Virus record (IMG/VR): IMGVR_UViG_3300025141_000562
Location: 1 to 28,394 of that record
DNA length: 28,394 nt
Strand: one strand, 5' to 3'
Origin: a virus
Shown: in pieces, positions 8,801 to 15,633 of the stretch
Numbering within the stretch: position 1 is the first letter of the stretch
Layout: the number at the start of each line of letters is the position of its first letter
Position numbers and translations under genes: made by a program
The notes under the pieces: generated by a model
Databases searched by the model: none
What the model saw: only the letters and a program-made list of their open reading frames with translations
What the model was told of the DNA's origin: nothing

Positions 8801-11019
8801 CCTTTCCCGAGGTTTTCTGGGGTGTACTTAGCCCCCGCGCTGGCGAGGGCGGCTACTTGGTTGTAGACCTCATCCATGTTCCCGATGAACAGGTCCATGG
8901 CCGCGTTCTTTTCGCTCTGGCTTAGCTCTCGCCCGGCAGCAAGGGCGCGCTGCTCCATCTCCCCGACGACCCGCTGAGCCTGCCTCGCCTGCTGGGCGGT
9001 CCTCATCCGGTCGCCATGGCTCGTGAAGTATGACCCACCAGCCTTGAGCTTCGGTGCGCCCAAGAGTTTTTGGGCGCCAGCAAAGACCCCCTCGTAAGGC
9101 GCCGCAAGGTCGGGGGCGATGATTTGGAACATGTTCGCCGTCCACATTCCGGCAAGGGGGTCGCCTTCCTCGATCTGCTTGAGGATGTCCTTCCTCTTGG
9201 CCCCCGGAGTAAACAGCGCGGCAATGGGGTCTGGCGGCCCCTTGTAGTACTTGCTATCAATTCCCAGGGTGGTACCAAGGCCCCACCACCGGGCGTCCAC
9301 ATGGGACATCCACCGCTGCTCCTCCTTTGAGATGTAGGCCATCATCGCTGGGTCGTCTGTCTTAATCGGGCTTCCCCAGATCTTTGCCGCGAGGCCGCGG
9401 GACCGAATCTCCTGTGGCCCACTAAGCCGCTCCCCCGCCGCGATGATCCCCCCTCTTTCGATCTTCTGCCACGGGTGCGGAAGGTGGATGTTGAACCCGT
9501 AGGGGTCTAACGCATTGGCGTCCCAGTAGGCTTTCCTGAGTTGATTCTTCAGGCCCATCAGTCTGGCGTGGACGTTCGCGTCGTACAGACCCTCGACCCG
9601 GTTCTGCTCCTCGATGATTGATGGGATCTGCCCACCAGTCCCGCCAATTTCCTCAAAAATCGGCCCTCTCGGGTCCTTCGGGTGGAGGTTGTCAATCCAG
9701 GCCTGACGCTCGCCAGCCTCCATCTTGAAGAGGTAGTCCAAGTCGGCAGAGGCTGAGACCGTCGCGTAGAAGGGCCGACTGAACCAGGACAACACCTTCT
9801 CCAACTGAGTCGCCTTCTTCCAGCCCGGCGTCAGTCCTCCGGCCATGGGTGGCGTGTAGCCCTGGGCCATGAGGTTGTAGTCCTCCTGGTTGGGCAGTTG
9901 TGTATAGGCGTGTTCGGTGACGTACTTGGCAAGGGCCATTGCCTCGACTTGCTCCTGGGGGATACCAAGGATTTCGGAGATCTTTTCCGCCTTGTTGACG
10001 ACCTTCCTGGCCTTTGCATATTCTTCCTCCCTAGCTACGAGATTGGTTACGTGCTTGGTGGCGATGCGGTCGAGAAAGCGCCCGATGGCGGTACCCCCAG
10101 GCCCATAACCCCTGTGCTCATAGGCCAGGTCGTCTGCGATCCTGCTGGCGGCCTGCTGCAACTTCGCCTGACCCTCTTCGGTCCCGGGATCAAGCCAGCC
10201 CTCTTTGTCCCCCTCCATGATCTCAGAATAGGCCTCGTCAGCCCTCCGAGTCGTCGCGATTAGTGCCTCATGCTTAAGACCGTCTCGGTAAGCCTTCGTC
10301 ACCATCGCAGCCCGAGACGACACCCTGTCTGGGTGGCCCTCTGGGAGGTCATAGTTCACCCACGACGTAAGGGCTTCCGGACCCATCTCCTCCACAAGGT
10401 TAGATATTTCCGTCGCTTCGCTTGCACTCATCCCAAGCGCCTTTAGTCGCAAGAACTCCTCGCTCTGCTTGATGTCTCTCTGTGCGCCAATGTCCCGCCT
10501 CAGGGCCATGGCCTCCCGCTTGTGCTCGGCCCTCTCCGCGGGGTCTTCCGCCTGTGCCGCCCGCACCTCAATTCCTTGAATAGCGGCCTCCTCTGGGGTC
10601 TTGCCGGTCAGTGTCGAGCCGGGGTCCCACGCATCGAGAGGGCCCCATGTCGGATCGGGTGCGGCGCCGGGACCAGATACGCCCCCCTGCTGGATGCGAA
10701 GAGCCGGAGATTCCGGCACTGGGCCAAAGAGTCTCGCCTCGTCCAACTCCTTCTGCAGGGCCTCCTCCTCGTCTTTCATGCGCGTAACGAGGGCCTCGAC
10801 CTCCGCGTCTAAGCCCTCCGACAGCCTAACGGACACTGGGTCGAGCTCGGGAGCGCCTGGGGGCCCGACGAGCTCTTCTTCGGCCCCCCCAAGCCCGGCA
10901 AAGGGATCTGGCGCGGCTTGGGGGGCTACCTCAACGCCCGCCCCAAGGCCAGCGAAAGGGTCAGTCCCCACAGCGGGGGCCTCCTGTTTCGCGCCGAGAC
11001 CGGCAAAGGGGTCAGCCAT
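2809..11019 (-). CDS. Giant 2736-aa internal virion/ejection protein (T7 gp16 position)
   Basis: ATG at 11019, 9 nt after the upstream stop, preceded by a GGCGGGG ribosome-binding site. What is seen: three DPFAGLG motifs in the first 45 residues; a charged helical N-terminal third; a coiled coil near 843-910; a possible winged helix near 1140-1190; a Pro/Ala linker near 1203-1240; a small beta domain near 1253-1336; and a repeated SAAGIIEDIAKP motif near 1383 and 1547. Further on are long helices, AFHGRNALSNVV near 2040, Gly-rich hydrophobic stretches at about 2180-2232 and 2303-2364, and FPFYTWSSKN near 2410. Pairs like HxRNxLSN and PFYTW recur in very large phage structural or polyvalent proteins (recollection, not searched). 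By position and size it should be a core/ejection protein delivered into the host. I see no lytic transglycosylase or RNA polymerase signature. It is about twice the length of T7 gp16. Confidence 0.8.
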   Translation of the reverse strand: MADPFAGLGAKQEAPAVGTDPFAGLGAGVEVAPQAAPDPFAGLGGAEEELVGPPGAPELDPVSVRLSEGLDAEVEALVTRMKDEEEALQKELDEARLFGPVPESPALRIQQGGVSGPGAAPDPTWGPLDAWDPGSTLTGKTPEEAAIQGIEVRAAQAEDPAERAEHKREAMALRRDIGAQRDIKQSEEFLRLKALGMSASEATEISNLVEEMGPEALTSWVNYDLPEGHPDRVSSRAAMVTKAYRDGLKHEALIATTRRADEAYSEIMEGDKEGWLDPGTEEGQAKLQQAASRIADDLAYEHRGYGPGGTAIGRFLDRIATKHVTNLVAREEEYAKARKVVNKAEKISEILGIPQEQVEAMALAKYVTEHAYTQLPNQEDYNLMAQGYTPPMAGGLTPGWKKATQLEKVLSWFSRPFYATVSASADLDYLFKMEAGERQAWIDNLHPKDPRGPIFEEIGGTGGQIPSIIEEQNRVEGLYDANVHARLMGLKNQLRKAYWDANALDPYGFNIHLPHPWQKIERGGIIAAGERLSGPQEIRSRGLAAKIWGSPIKTDDPAMMAYISKEEQRWMSHVDARWWGLGTTLGIDSKYYKGPPDPIAALFTPGAKRKDILKQIEEGDPLAGMWTANMFQIIAPDLAAPYEGVFAGAQKLLGAPKLKAGGSYFTSHGDRMRTAQQARQAQRVVGEMEQRALAAGRELSQSEKNAAMDLFIGNMDEVYNQVAALASAGAKYTPENLGKGTVALRHARGKGDPAWLEVKHIDFDEAIRFDEGVPYLDSTKILVTYGDDAIPSVGAVVDRIAAAGKGSPGAEAVRDFLYGKGAARKIRQRRGLIPEEAPVMVIPEGKAAQATRLQDQLDAARGELRGDEAHRTHAAGSYTVPFGDSAARARKIKKIADLEKKIERLKAPKKLTPDEVVDHMLAEMFDPLRPASMFPKKTTGNLFKVFDGAGRMVAQVDHAIFAYEGRRPMTDFVQRAFGVDSSVLGWNVNHGTKEAPNWKPAKLIDLITDQEAQRVVQGYWKQDIARRAIGSKFHKLAYDVMLAKGTKKEAELIGKFVEALGEPVDMADVGMSLLQGVTSHVSRGIQYRPVARTAARADIPPLPSGRLSKTVARHMIAENKAGLVAIRDLNIPASESFLEHGLTFTKDDLSTFLSGRKKAKPVSETQLDKALDDLIESGIVTKTDDGNGFRIKPEYYELPGKPKVEKPPTPAAAPEPPPAAAAAGAEEALAPVQATAPERTNYAKNKGESWQGTVTHPETGEHFHANATIAKIPGEGWELTVSGYGGQAPWEYPGQLVDISKTTTRDLFSPDFGGWLFGSVVDAREAALAILGKAKKKPSDRTADIVKIANDEIRKIEKPLGWENEPTIIGEALPRYTPEAPPASAAGIIEDIAKPTPVAPDMPPATATKAERDEYLSRLYEHRLSGKEGMDDAAARRLALFGEHGTKLETYLRTISDISSELPLDPALAKVARSWRSDYNKALNKYQKIGKAEGRPGQWAFDKAGLEAFSSKRVVDGLVDVVHESRPKVPPKPAPPAAVTPPVAPPVSAAGIIEDIAKPAKLKPRPTTAKLRNMREKLSRHKPALKEGRQFERPGIRDVRGADLERVPGPDILERPVLGMIEAEVGRAQIIRQTVKELLGVADADELRALRSIHDNIDRVVTKATKALDPAFVDDYLEALEGMSLADVRQSARALRRPTFDPAEYKNLSAAAKTAVEAIRDMQKMAFELLKLEGLLPKGRSLAWWYEKMQVEGYTHQMMTVGGFKKFSKLMTRKDPTAAAPLLQRTEKGILIEKEQRTQLGMAEMLWREKNPTFPAKEIPPLDELLHLVEKEGLDKIRYYEHQAHIVMKHYGDAISAGVAMQRFGRDMAKQFPKGDTFVGMLRGGRWKTMRNASGEMPKTVGEARQIVDLEATRAGYRKVDSVSYVRGVFEANAWEGWRTYEAQVSTLLKNSSPETAVDDVMRFFREQKIDVSDPIVEMQSRVLANELYLPNEVATFVEHMNKPDWLSDWRRLGPVQELVGGTFQDTLNFFKASVTVSAIAFHGRNALSNVVTTYIAHGAAALNPVRQMEMMWLLVAPEEITKFEIGLGRKAGPRTFTLNINDPVTGLKSKEVRTIREWKEKMRNVGVLMDDWNPSDIQLGFKRMKTGWVSPGYRSEEMRRAAKSRGDIVRAGRLGTPLVTTGIGAAAGGVIGYNMGPDDTPEGRKLVQAFAGVLMGGTGGAAPGAIYDLYMKEPLKAARGAFKPGQDLTGVVRAHPSLWGNTKAATSAALDVWLDSITTGSKPLSNVSRAERLAKGVTGSPATKVGLATGVAGAGFGALSPLAPDESRPERIVKNMLYGFLGGGGAAVAANSAFIVHAGVGVKIEEQAKAVGWFAGKAKGLSDDAAREIVDATIFNYFKLSPFEKNVMRRIFPFYTWSSKNIRLLQPYLLANEPKRYAAFQHVMMMGERGFSEKDDILFTPEHLQFTLAANMGKARIIARYGTPEEDIISMFRPGDLISRTHPATQILSRFLGHEMYYNVPTKTIKSGRDVLYLPRPFREFVGLKEVPTFEYKKGAKIPSGTKWEVGHFIGENGEPRYSNSLGTYRMAMLKSFPMWRLVTEYNKMIAERYLLGTSGEVGADPEPISWGTRALPVFTGIKLYDLNEAQERRNFWRGYNKTLWDAMGDMDQVGHRAYLRKNTKLTEADIDAIMRYGESEKARNDLMDQIMNIQSSEGATPPDAGFPVGPATPALPEK
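6344..6375 (-). repeat. Direct repeat copy encoding SAAGIIEDIAKP (copy 2 in reading order)
   Basis: This segment matches 6836-6867 with only two mismatches. It includes a 23-nt identical core (6353-6375 versus 6845-6867) and lies exactly 492 nt, or 164 codons, away. Both copies encode the same 12-residue peptide inside the giant protein, each embedded in a Pro-rich linker. This may be recent duplication of a linker or conservation of a functional linear motif. Confidence 0.85.
6836..6867 (-). repeat. Direct repeat copy encoding SAAGIIEDIAKP (copy 1 in reading order)
   Basis: Partner of the 6344-6375 repeat, with a 23-nt identical core at 6845-6867. In the protein the peptide follows PEAPPA and precedes TPVAPDMPP, so it sits in a flexible linker between two helical domains. 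The intervening 164 residues do not look duplicated. Confidence 0.85.
10885..11013 (-). repeat. Three DPFAGLG-encoding repeats at the N-terminus of the giant protein
   Basis: The motif DPFAGLG occurs at residues 3-9, 20-26 and about 39-45 of the 2736-aa protein, separated by 10-12-residue linkers rich in Ala, Val, Pro and Glu. The DNA copies are similar but differ at third codon positions, so the peptide rather than the DNA appears to be conserved. Such spaced short motifs in a disordered tail usually act as docking peptides; the partner is unknown. Confidence 0.8.
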
Positions 11020-11028
11020 TATCCCCGC

Positions 11029-13446
11029 CTATAGCCTTGTGCGGGCGTCGGAAATCCCGAAATTATTACCTTCGGGGCTGGTGAACTCTTGGGTCGTGGG
11101 ATCCCAGGCGTAGCCCGGCTGCGCGAGGACCCGGTCGATCACCTGCTGGTCGGTGGGGCCGCCACCAGCGGGCCGTTCCGGCTGAGTGACCACAGGGGTC
11201 GGGGAGGGGGCAGGGGGTCGGGGAGGGGTCGGCGTTGTGCGCGGCCCCCTCATGCCGGGATACTGCTCTTGAACGGCAGCAATGATGGACAGAAAGTCTT
11301 CCCCTGACGGCGGGCGCCTAGTGCCCATCTGACGGAACATGGTTGAGAGGCGATTGTGCCCAGGTCGGCCCTGGGATTCCTCTCGAGCGATCATGCTCTC
11401 GGCATAGTTCTCATCTTCTGCCGTCACCGGGGTGTCTTGCTCTCCGGCCCTATTGTCCGCCCAGGCCTGAGAGAGGAGCCCCTTCAAGGCGTTCCTCTCG
11501 GAGAAGTTCAGCCTCGCCCCCTCAGTCATCTCGGCCTCTCTGGCGGCCTTCTCCTTGGCCCTGAGGCCAGCGTCCCAATTCGGAGCAAGCGAGCGGGCGA
11601 TGGCGTCCGTCCGCTCCATTTCCTTCCTAGCCTTGTCTACTCCCGTTCCCGTCTCTAGGGCCTGATCGTAGGCCGCTCTCGCCAAGACGGCATCGTTAAT
11701 GGCCCCCTGCTTGCTGGCCGCAGCCGCGACGGCAAGCCTATCTTTCCTCTCTGTGGCAAGACGGCCCCCAGCCGGATCTTGCATGAGAAGGCCCTCGCCC
11801 AGGTCGCCCTCTGGGGACCACTCACCAAGGCTGTCCTTCAACTTCTTGCGTTTGTCTCCAAGTCGAATCTTCTCAGCCTCGTCGGTTTCTATTGCCAACA
11901 TCGCATTTATCTCGTCAATCGCATCGAGGGTGGGTTGACGATCCTGGGCCTTCTGGTCAGCCCAGGCCTTCGACTTCTTCTCTCGGGTCTTCTGCTTGTC
12001 CCGAAGTTGGGAAAGACCAACCACGTTGCCGATGTGCCTGAGGCGCTCCGCCTGGGCTCGGTCGAGGAACTTGAGGGCCAGGGCCTTTGTGTCTTCGCGG
12101 GACATCTGCTCGGCCAGGTTCATGACGAAGGCGTCGTCCTTTCCCTTGAGGGACCGCTCCCCACGAAGCATCGAATAGGACCTCTTCACGAAGTCCTTTC
12201 GGACGGTCTCCGAGTACCTGTACTCATCGTTCATGGCCGCAGCCATGCGCTCCGCACCAATCTTGTCGCCCTCGTCCCGGAGGCCCTGCAGGTGGGCCGC
12301 TACGTCGTTGTACGCGGCCCTGAGGTCTCCCTGGCCTCGCTTGAACGGACGCCGTCCCTTGAGCTCTGAGTAGATGTCCTTGCCCATGGGGCCCGTGAGG
12401 ATGTCGACGAACTCAACCATTGAGTTGGGGGTCGCCCCGCCCAGCCGATCAAGGATGTCTGGACGCTTCAAGTCCCTGGCCTTTATCTGCGCCTCAACGG
12501 ACTCCACAAGTCGGTCTGCCCCACTAGCCCTCGGACCAGCCTTACCCGTAGCCCCTCTCTCGCGGCGGGCCTCAGCAAGTTGCTCAGCCTTTGTCGGACC
12601 TGGCAGGGTGACGGTCGGGGTCGGCTGCCCCGTGATCTGCTCCATAATCCCAGCGCCAGTGCCAGCCTTCCGCCTGGCCGACGCCGTCGCCCCGCGGGCC
12701 TCGCGGAGGGCCCCCTTGTGTGCTTCGGCAATGCGACGGGCCGACTCTCTTTCCGAGATCGGGTCTTCGGTTGACGCAAGGCCAGGCTGCACCTGTGTCG
12801 GAGGCCCCTGCCTTTCCACGGGAAGACCTTCTGGGATCGACTCGCCCGAGCCTGCCCGGTACGCAGCCTCAAGGGCCACCGGATCAATTACCGCTTGGGC
12901 GGGAGCCCTGTACTCCTCCCCGAGAAGGTCCGCAACCGGATCGGCGGCCCTTTCGGGCACCACGCCTGCGCCTGGACTGGTGAGCTCTCTGAGCTGCTTC
13001 TCGGTCTCGAGGTACGCCTTTAGTTGCGCGGCATCCCTGGCCCTCTGGGCCTCGATGTCATCGAATCCTGGAGCAAACGTCCTGGGGCCCCAGCCGCTCT
13101 GAGGCCCGGCTCCGCCTGTGCGCTGCATCCCAGTGGCTGGGTCAATGTAACTGTAGGGGGCTCCTGCGGCTCCTGCGGCGCCACCGCCGCTACCACCACG
13201 ACCGCCGCCACCGCCACCGCCACCGCCAGCCTCTCTCCTTTTGGCGGCACCAAGAATCTCAGCTCGCTCTTGGATCCGCTTCTGCTCTTCAAACTGGTCC
13301 TCCTTGAGGGCCATCATTCTGGCCATGCGCTCATGGGCAAGCAGTTGCCCCGGAATCTGGGCAAGGGGGGCGAGCGCCCGACTTTCGATCAACTCACCAG
13401 AAAGCGAACTTCCCGGGTAGTACTCATAACCACCTTGCTTTGACAC
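11029..13446 (-). CDS. 805-aa helical ejection protein (T7 gp15 position)
   Basis: GTG start at 13446 with AGGAG about 7 nt upstream, 22 nt after the preceding gene. The N-terminus (about 1-73) is helical and charged. A Gly-rich tract follows (residues 74-97, nine Gly in a row, then RGGSGGG and AAGAAGAP), and then a long Arg/Glu/Ala-rich, mostly helical chain. Pro-rich spacers occur near 740-760 (PTPPRPPAPSPTP). The C-terminal 45 residues (from GPTDQQVIDRVLAQPGY) look like a small folded cap. No enzyme motif or transmembrane segment is visible. Placed between a short hydrophobic protein and a giant protein, it matches the size and position of T7 gp15, which forms the periplasmic conduit for DNA ejection. 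That equivalence is inference from synteny, not from sequence similarity. Confidence 0.75.
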   Translation of the reverse strand: MSKQGGYEYYPGSSLSGELIESRALAPLAQIPGQLLAHERMARMMALKEDQFEEQKRIQERAEILGAAKRREAGGGGGGGGGRGGSGGGAAGAAGAPYSYIDPATGMQRTGGAGPQSGWGPRTFAPGFDDIEAQRARDAAQLKAYLETEKQLRELTSPGAGVVPERAADPVADLLGEEYRAPAQAVIDPVALEAAYRAGSGESIPEGLPVERQGPPTQVQPGLASTEDPISERESARRIAEAHKGALREARGATASARRKAGTGAGIMEQITGQPTPTVTLPGPTKAEQLAEARRERGATGKAGPRASGADRLVESVEAQIKARDLKRPDILDRLGGATPNSMVEFVDILTGPMGKDIYSELKGRRPFKRGQGDLRAAYNDVAAHLQGLRDEGDKIGAERMAAAMNDEYRYSETVRKDFVKRSYSMLRGERSLKGKDDAFVMNLAEQMSREDTKALALKFLDRAQAERLRHIGNVVGLSQLRDKQKTREKKSKAWADQKAQDRQPTLDAIDEINAMLAIETDEAEKIRLGDKRKKLKDSLGEWSPEGDLGEGLLMQDPAGGRLATERKDRLAVAAAASKQGAINDAVLARAAYDQALETGTGVDKARKEMERTDAIARSLAPNWDAGLRAKEKAAREAEMTEGARLNFSERNALKGLLSQAWADNRAGEQDTPVTAEDENYAESMIAREESQGRPGHNRLSTMFRQMGTRRPPSGEDFLSIIAAVQEQYPGMRGPRTTPTPPRPPAPSPTPVVTQPERPAGGGPTDQQVIDRVLAQPGYAWDPTTQEFTSPEGNNFGISDARTRL
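13159..13227 (-). repeat. Gly-rich low-complexity tract with hexanucleotide repeat
   Basis: Within the 805-aa gene, the sense strand reads three GGCGGT hexamers in a row and then continues with near-copies, encoding nine consecutive Gly and then a Gly/Ser/Ala-rich spacer. The repeat is prone to slippage in units of two codons, which would change linker length without a frameshift. Confidence 0.8.
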
Positions 13447-13468
13447 AACCGACTCCTATCTAACGAAA

Positions 13469-14116
13469 CTATCCGTAAAGGCCACTGGGACCATAAACTC
13501 CGTACCCAGAGCCACCAAAGAGGGGACGACTAGTCCCACCCAAGGTCTCACGCCGACGCCTCCGCTCCAAATCACTAGCCATACCACCAAGGCCAATGGC
13601 GCCCTGGAAGCCGCCACCGATGGCCCCAAACGGGACACCCTCAAGGTCGGTACCCTCAGCCGCCTTCTCTGACATCTTCCCAGCAGCAGAGGAGGCCATT
13701 GCGGTCATCTTTGCCAAGGCCGCCCGCCTCTCTTTGCTAGCGGCCTCAAGGCCCGTCTTTTCCTGCATCGCGGCGCCCTCAAGCGCGCCCACGCGCTGCT
13801 GAGCCCTGAGTTGCTCCCCCTGGAAGGCGCGACGGAACGCGGGCATCATCGCGCCACCAAGGTCCCCCACGCCCAGATACCCGGCCTTGCTGCCGAGGTC
13901 TTTTAGGGCTCCACGCCTAGCCGCTCCAGCCCCCTGGGCTGCGGCAATGCCACCCGCCCTCTTGGCCTGCTCAATGCCCTTATACCTAAGCCACTGATCT
14001 GGGGTCATTCGGTTTTCAGGCCGATCCCCCTCAATGCCTGCCGCAATCCCCTGGGCGCCAGCCCCAACCCCAGCCGCAATGAGGGTGGGAAGTATCGCTG
14101 CTAAAGCCGGTAGCAT
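13469..14116 (-). CDS. 215-aa Gly/Ala-rich hydrophobic virion protein (T7 gp14 position)
   Basis: I place the start at ATG 14116, because GGAGGG lies 7 nt upstream (14124-14129) and the upstream gene stops at 14118; an earlier in-frame start would overlap that gene by 80 nt. Residues 1-27 are hydrophobic (LPALAAILPTLIAAGVGAG...), like a membrane-inserting helix. The middle is an Ala/Arg/Gln-rich helix, followed by Gly-rich hydrophobic turns (PFGAIGGGFQGAIGLGG), an RRRRR cluster, and a Gly/Tyr-rich end. A short ejection protein with an N-terminal membrane-active helix, directly before an 805-aa and a giant protein, parallels T7 gp14, which enters the outer membrane. This is inference from features and order; no homology has been shown. 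Confidence 0.72.
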   Translation of the reverse strand: MLPALAAILPTLIAAGVGAGAQGIAAGIEGDRPENRMTPDQWLRYKGIEQAKRAGGIAAAQGAGAARRGALKDLGSKAGYLGVGDLGGAMMPAFRRAFQGEQLRAQQRVGALEGAAMQEKTGLEAASKERRAALAKMTAMASSAAGKMSEKAAEGTDLEGVPFGAIGGGFQGAIGLGGMASDLERRRRRETLGGTSRPLFGGSGYGVYGPSGLYG

Positions 14117-14117
14117 A

Positions 14118-14777
14118 TCAACGCCCTCCGCCGAGAAGTGTGGCCTCGAGCCGGTCTGTTGGTAGATGGGTTGGGTAGCGCAACCACGTCCCGTCACCCC
14201 GGGTATCCATCGTCATCCAGGTTCCCCCAACCTTCTTGTATACCCACGGGTCCCCCTGGTTCCGCACGACCGGAGACTCTGCCGAAACAGGCGCCGGGGT
14301 GACACTCTCTAGGGGGATTAGTGGTTTTTCTGGGGCGATACTTGGGGGCGTGACGGCGGGGGGCGTTACTGTGGAGGGGGTCGTTGCTGTGGGGGTCGTT
14401 GCTGCTGGGGCGTCCCCAAAACCGAGCTCCCACGGCTTCTTCTTCGCAATAAAGTCAGCGAAGGCGCCGAACGCGGCAGTCCCAAGGTCTGCGGCGGCGC
14501 CGGACTTAGCCCCCTCGATTGCGGCCCGTCGAACCCTTGCGGCTTTCGCCGCTTGGAGGTCGCGCTGTGCCCTCGCCGCACTAAGCCCAGCCATAGCTTG
14601 GTTCTTTGCGGAAAGGAGGTTCGCTTGGAGATCTCCAGCACCAAGGAAGGCAGCTCCGCCACGACGCCCAAAATCAAGCGGCCTTCCACCGATAGACTCG
14701 CCCGCCTCAAAGAGCCGCCCCGTTGCCCCCTGAAACCTGACGTCTTCCGGGAAGACTGTGCGTTCTGCTTTTTTCAT
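14118..14777 (-). CDS. 219-aa putative virion/ejection-associated protein
   Basis: ATG at 14777 with GAGG about 5 nt upstream, 22 nt after the previous gene. Residues 1-60 are basic and Gly-rich; about 60-120 form an Ala-rich helix with many Arg and Gln. Residues about 125-155 are a low-complexity Thr/Pro/Ala linker (PTATTPSTVTPPAVTPP). The last 50 residues form a compact segment with Trp and Tyr (DPWVYKKVGGTWMTMDTRGDGTW), resembling a small beta-hairpin module. The stop lies one base from the next start (TGA-T-ATG), so the two are probably co-translated. Its composition resembles the other ejection proteins, so it probably belongs to the same internal core, but no family is recognised. A scaffold-like or tail-plug role cannot be excluded. 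Confidence 0.65.
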   Translation of the reverse strand: MKKAERTVFPEDVRFQGATGRLFEAGESIGGRPLDFGRRGGAAFLGAGDLQANLLSAKNQAMAGLSAARAQRDLQAAKAARVRRAAIEGAKSGAAADLGTAAFGAFADFIAKKKPWELGFGDAPAATTPTATTPSTVTPPAVTPPSIAPEKPLIPLESVTPAPVSAESPVVRNQGDPWVYKKVGGTWMTMDTRGDGTWLRYPTHLPTDRLEATLLGGGR

Positions 14778-14799
14778 ATTATCCTCGGCTCAGGTCACG

Positions 14800-15633
14800 C
14801 TACTCAATGCGACCGCGCAATGAGTCATGCTCATGCTGCTTGTCATCATATTGCAGTGTCGTCTTTTTTGGTCCGTAATCAGCGACAACAACAAGTTCTG
14901 TGTTGCCAAAGACAAGGCAGGGGTCGTCAGAGCTCGACGCAAGCAGGCTCACTGTGTGTCTAATGTTGTGCCAGCCCGCCTGGAGTAATCCCCCCTCAGG
15001 CAGGCCTGCGCTGGGGGTGGTGTGTGGGTGCATCCTTAAATCGGAAATCGGCTTGGTTGTCAGCCCATCCATCGGCCGAATCTTCCACGGCAAGAAGACG
15101 CCCTTTGAAGTGTTTGGCCTGTCATGCGAAGACCTGACGCGGACAATCGTTGAGGCTTGAGCGTACTCGTCCCCGGGCTCCTTGTTCTCCCCCTCCCACA
15201 GGGCCGTGAACTTTCCATAGAAGTTAGCCGTCTGAATCACCGGGTTCCGGCTTGAGTTTGTCTTGAATAAGTCGTGCCTAGTCAGACTGATGTCTCTCGT
15301 GTTGTGTCGGTAAATAACCGCCGAGAAGAAGACCATCACTGATGCTGGAGCGCGGAGTCTGAACCGGAGGGCTCCGCCCGGGATGTCCCTTGACTGCTCA
15401 GACGTCGAGGGCCAACAGACCCAAGGGTCGGAGTCTGACTTCCGCTGGAAGACCTCCGTTAGGCCCCTTTTCCTGAAGTTTTCCCCGCGGAGCGAGTTGG
15501 TCTGGAAGTTTTCCCCGTGGACACCTGCCTGAAAAACGCCCTCAACGACATCAAGGGGATCGCCCCAATGGTCCGCCTCCATCTCCCCGTAGTCCGTGAA
15601 GTTCGGCGGATGGGTAAAGTTGATCAGGCTCAT
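14800..15633 (-). CDS. 277-aa beta-rich tail or appendage protein
   Basis: ATG at 15633 overlaps the previous stop as ATGA and has no separate ribosome-binding site, so translation depends on coupling. The N-terminus holds a short acidic helix followed by ENFQTNSLRGENF, a helix-linker arrangement also seen in the two genes before it. The remainder alternates strands (LRFRLRAPASVMVFFSAVIY, FYGKFTALWEG, STIVRVRSS, TELVVVADYG), which suggests a beta-sandwich. No catalytic motif is seen. Lying between the nozzle and ejection genes, it is probably part of the tail or an adsorption appendage. The shared layout suggests that 277, 197 and 253 aa are distant paralogues, which needs a profile comparison to show. 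Confidence 0.65.
   Translation of the reverse strand: MSLINFTHPPNFTDYGEMEADHWGDPLDVVEGVFQAGVHGENFQTNSLRGENFRKRGLTEVFQRKSDSDPWVCWPSTSEQSRDIPGGALRFRLRAPASVMVFFSAVIYRHNTRDISLTRHDLFKTNSSRNPVIQTANFYGKFTALWEGENKEPGDEYAQASTIVRVRSSHDRPNTSKGVFLPWKIRPMDGLTTKPISDLRMHPHTTPSAGLPEGGLLQAGWHNIRHTVSLLASSSDDPCLVFGNTELVVVADYGPKKTTLQYDDKQHEHDSLRGRIE

Noticed and set aside
2809-11019. N4-like virion RNA polymerase as the identity of the giant protein
   Set aside because: No polymerase motif (no catalytic Asp motifs or T-x-x-G-R type element) was seen, and the length and composition differ.
2809-11019. Lytic transglycosylase domain in the giant protein, as in T7 gp16
   Set aside because: I found no ES-type catalytic motif with the usual GLMQ/AYN surroundings at the N-terminus or elsewhere.
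2988-13443. Many plus-strand and out-of-frame ORFs of 60-250 aa inside the giant and 805-aa genes
   Set aside because: They are shadows of GC-rich coding sequence: Arg/Pro/Ser-biased, no ribosome-binding sites, and wholly inside strong minus-strand genes.
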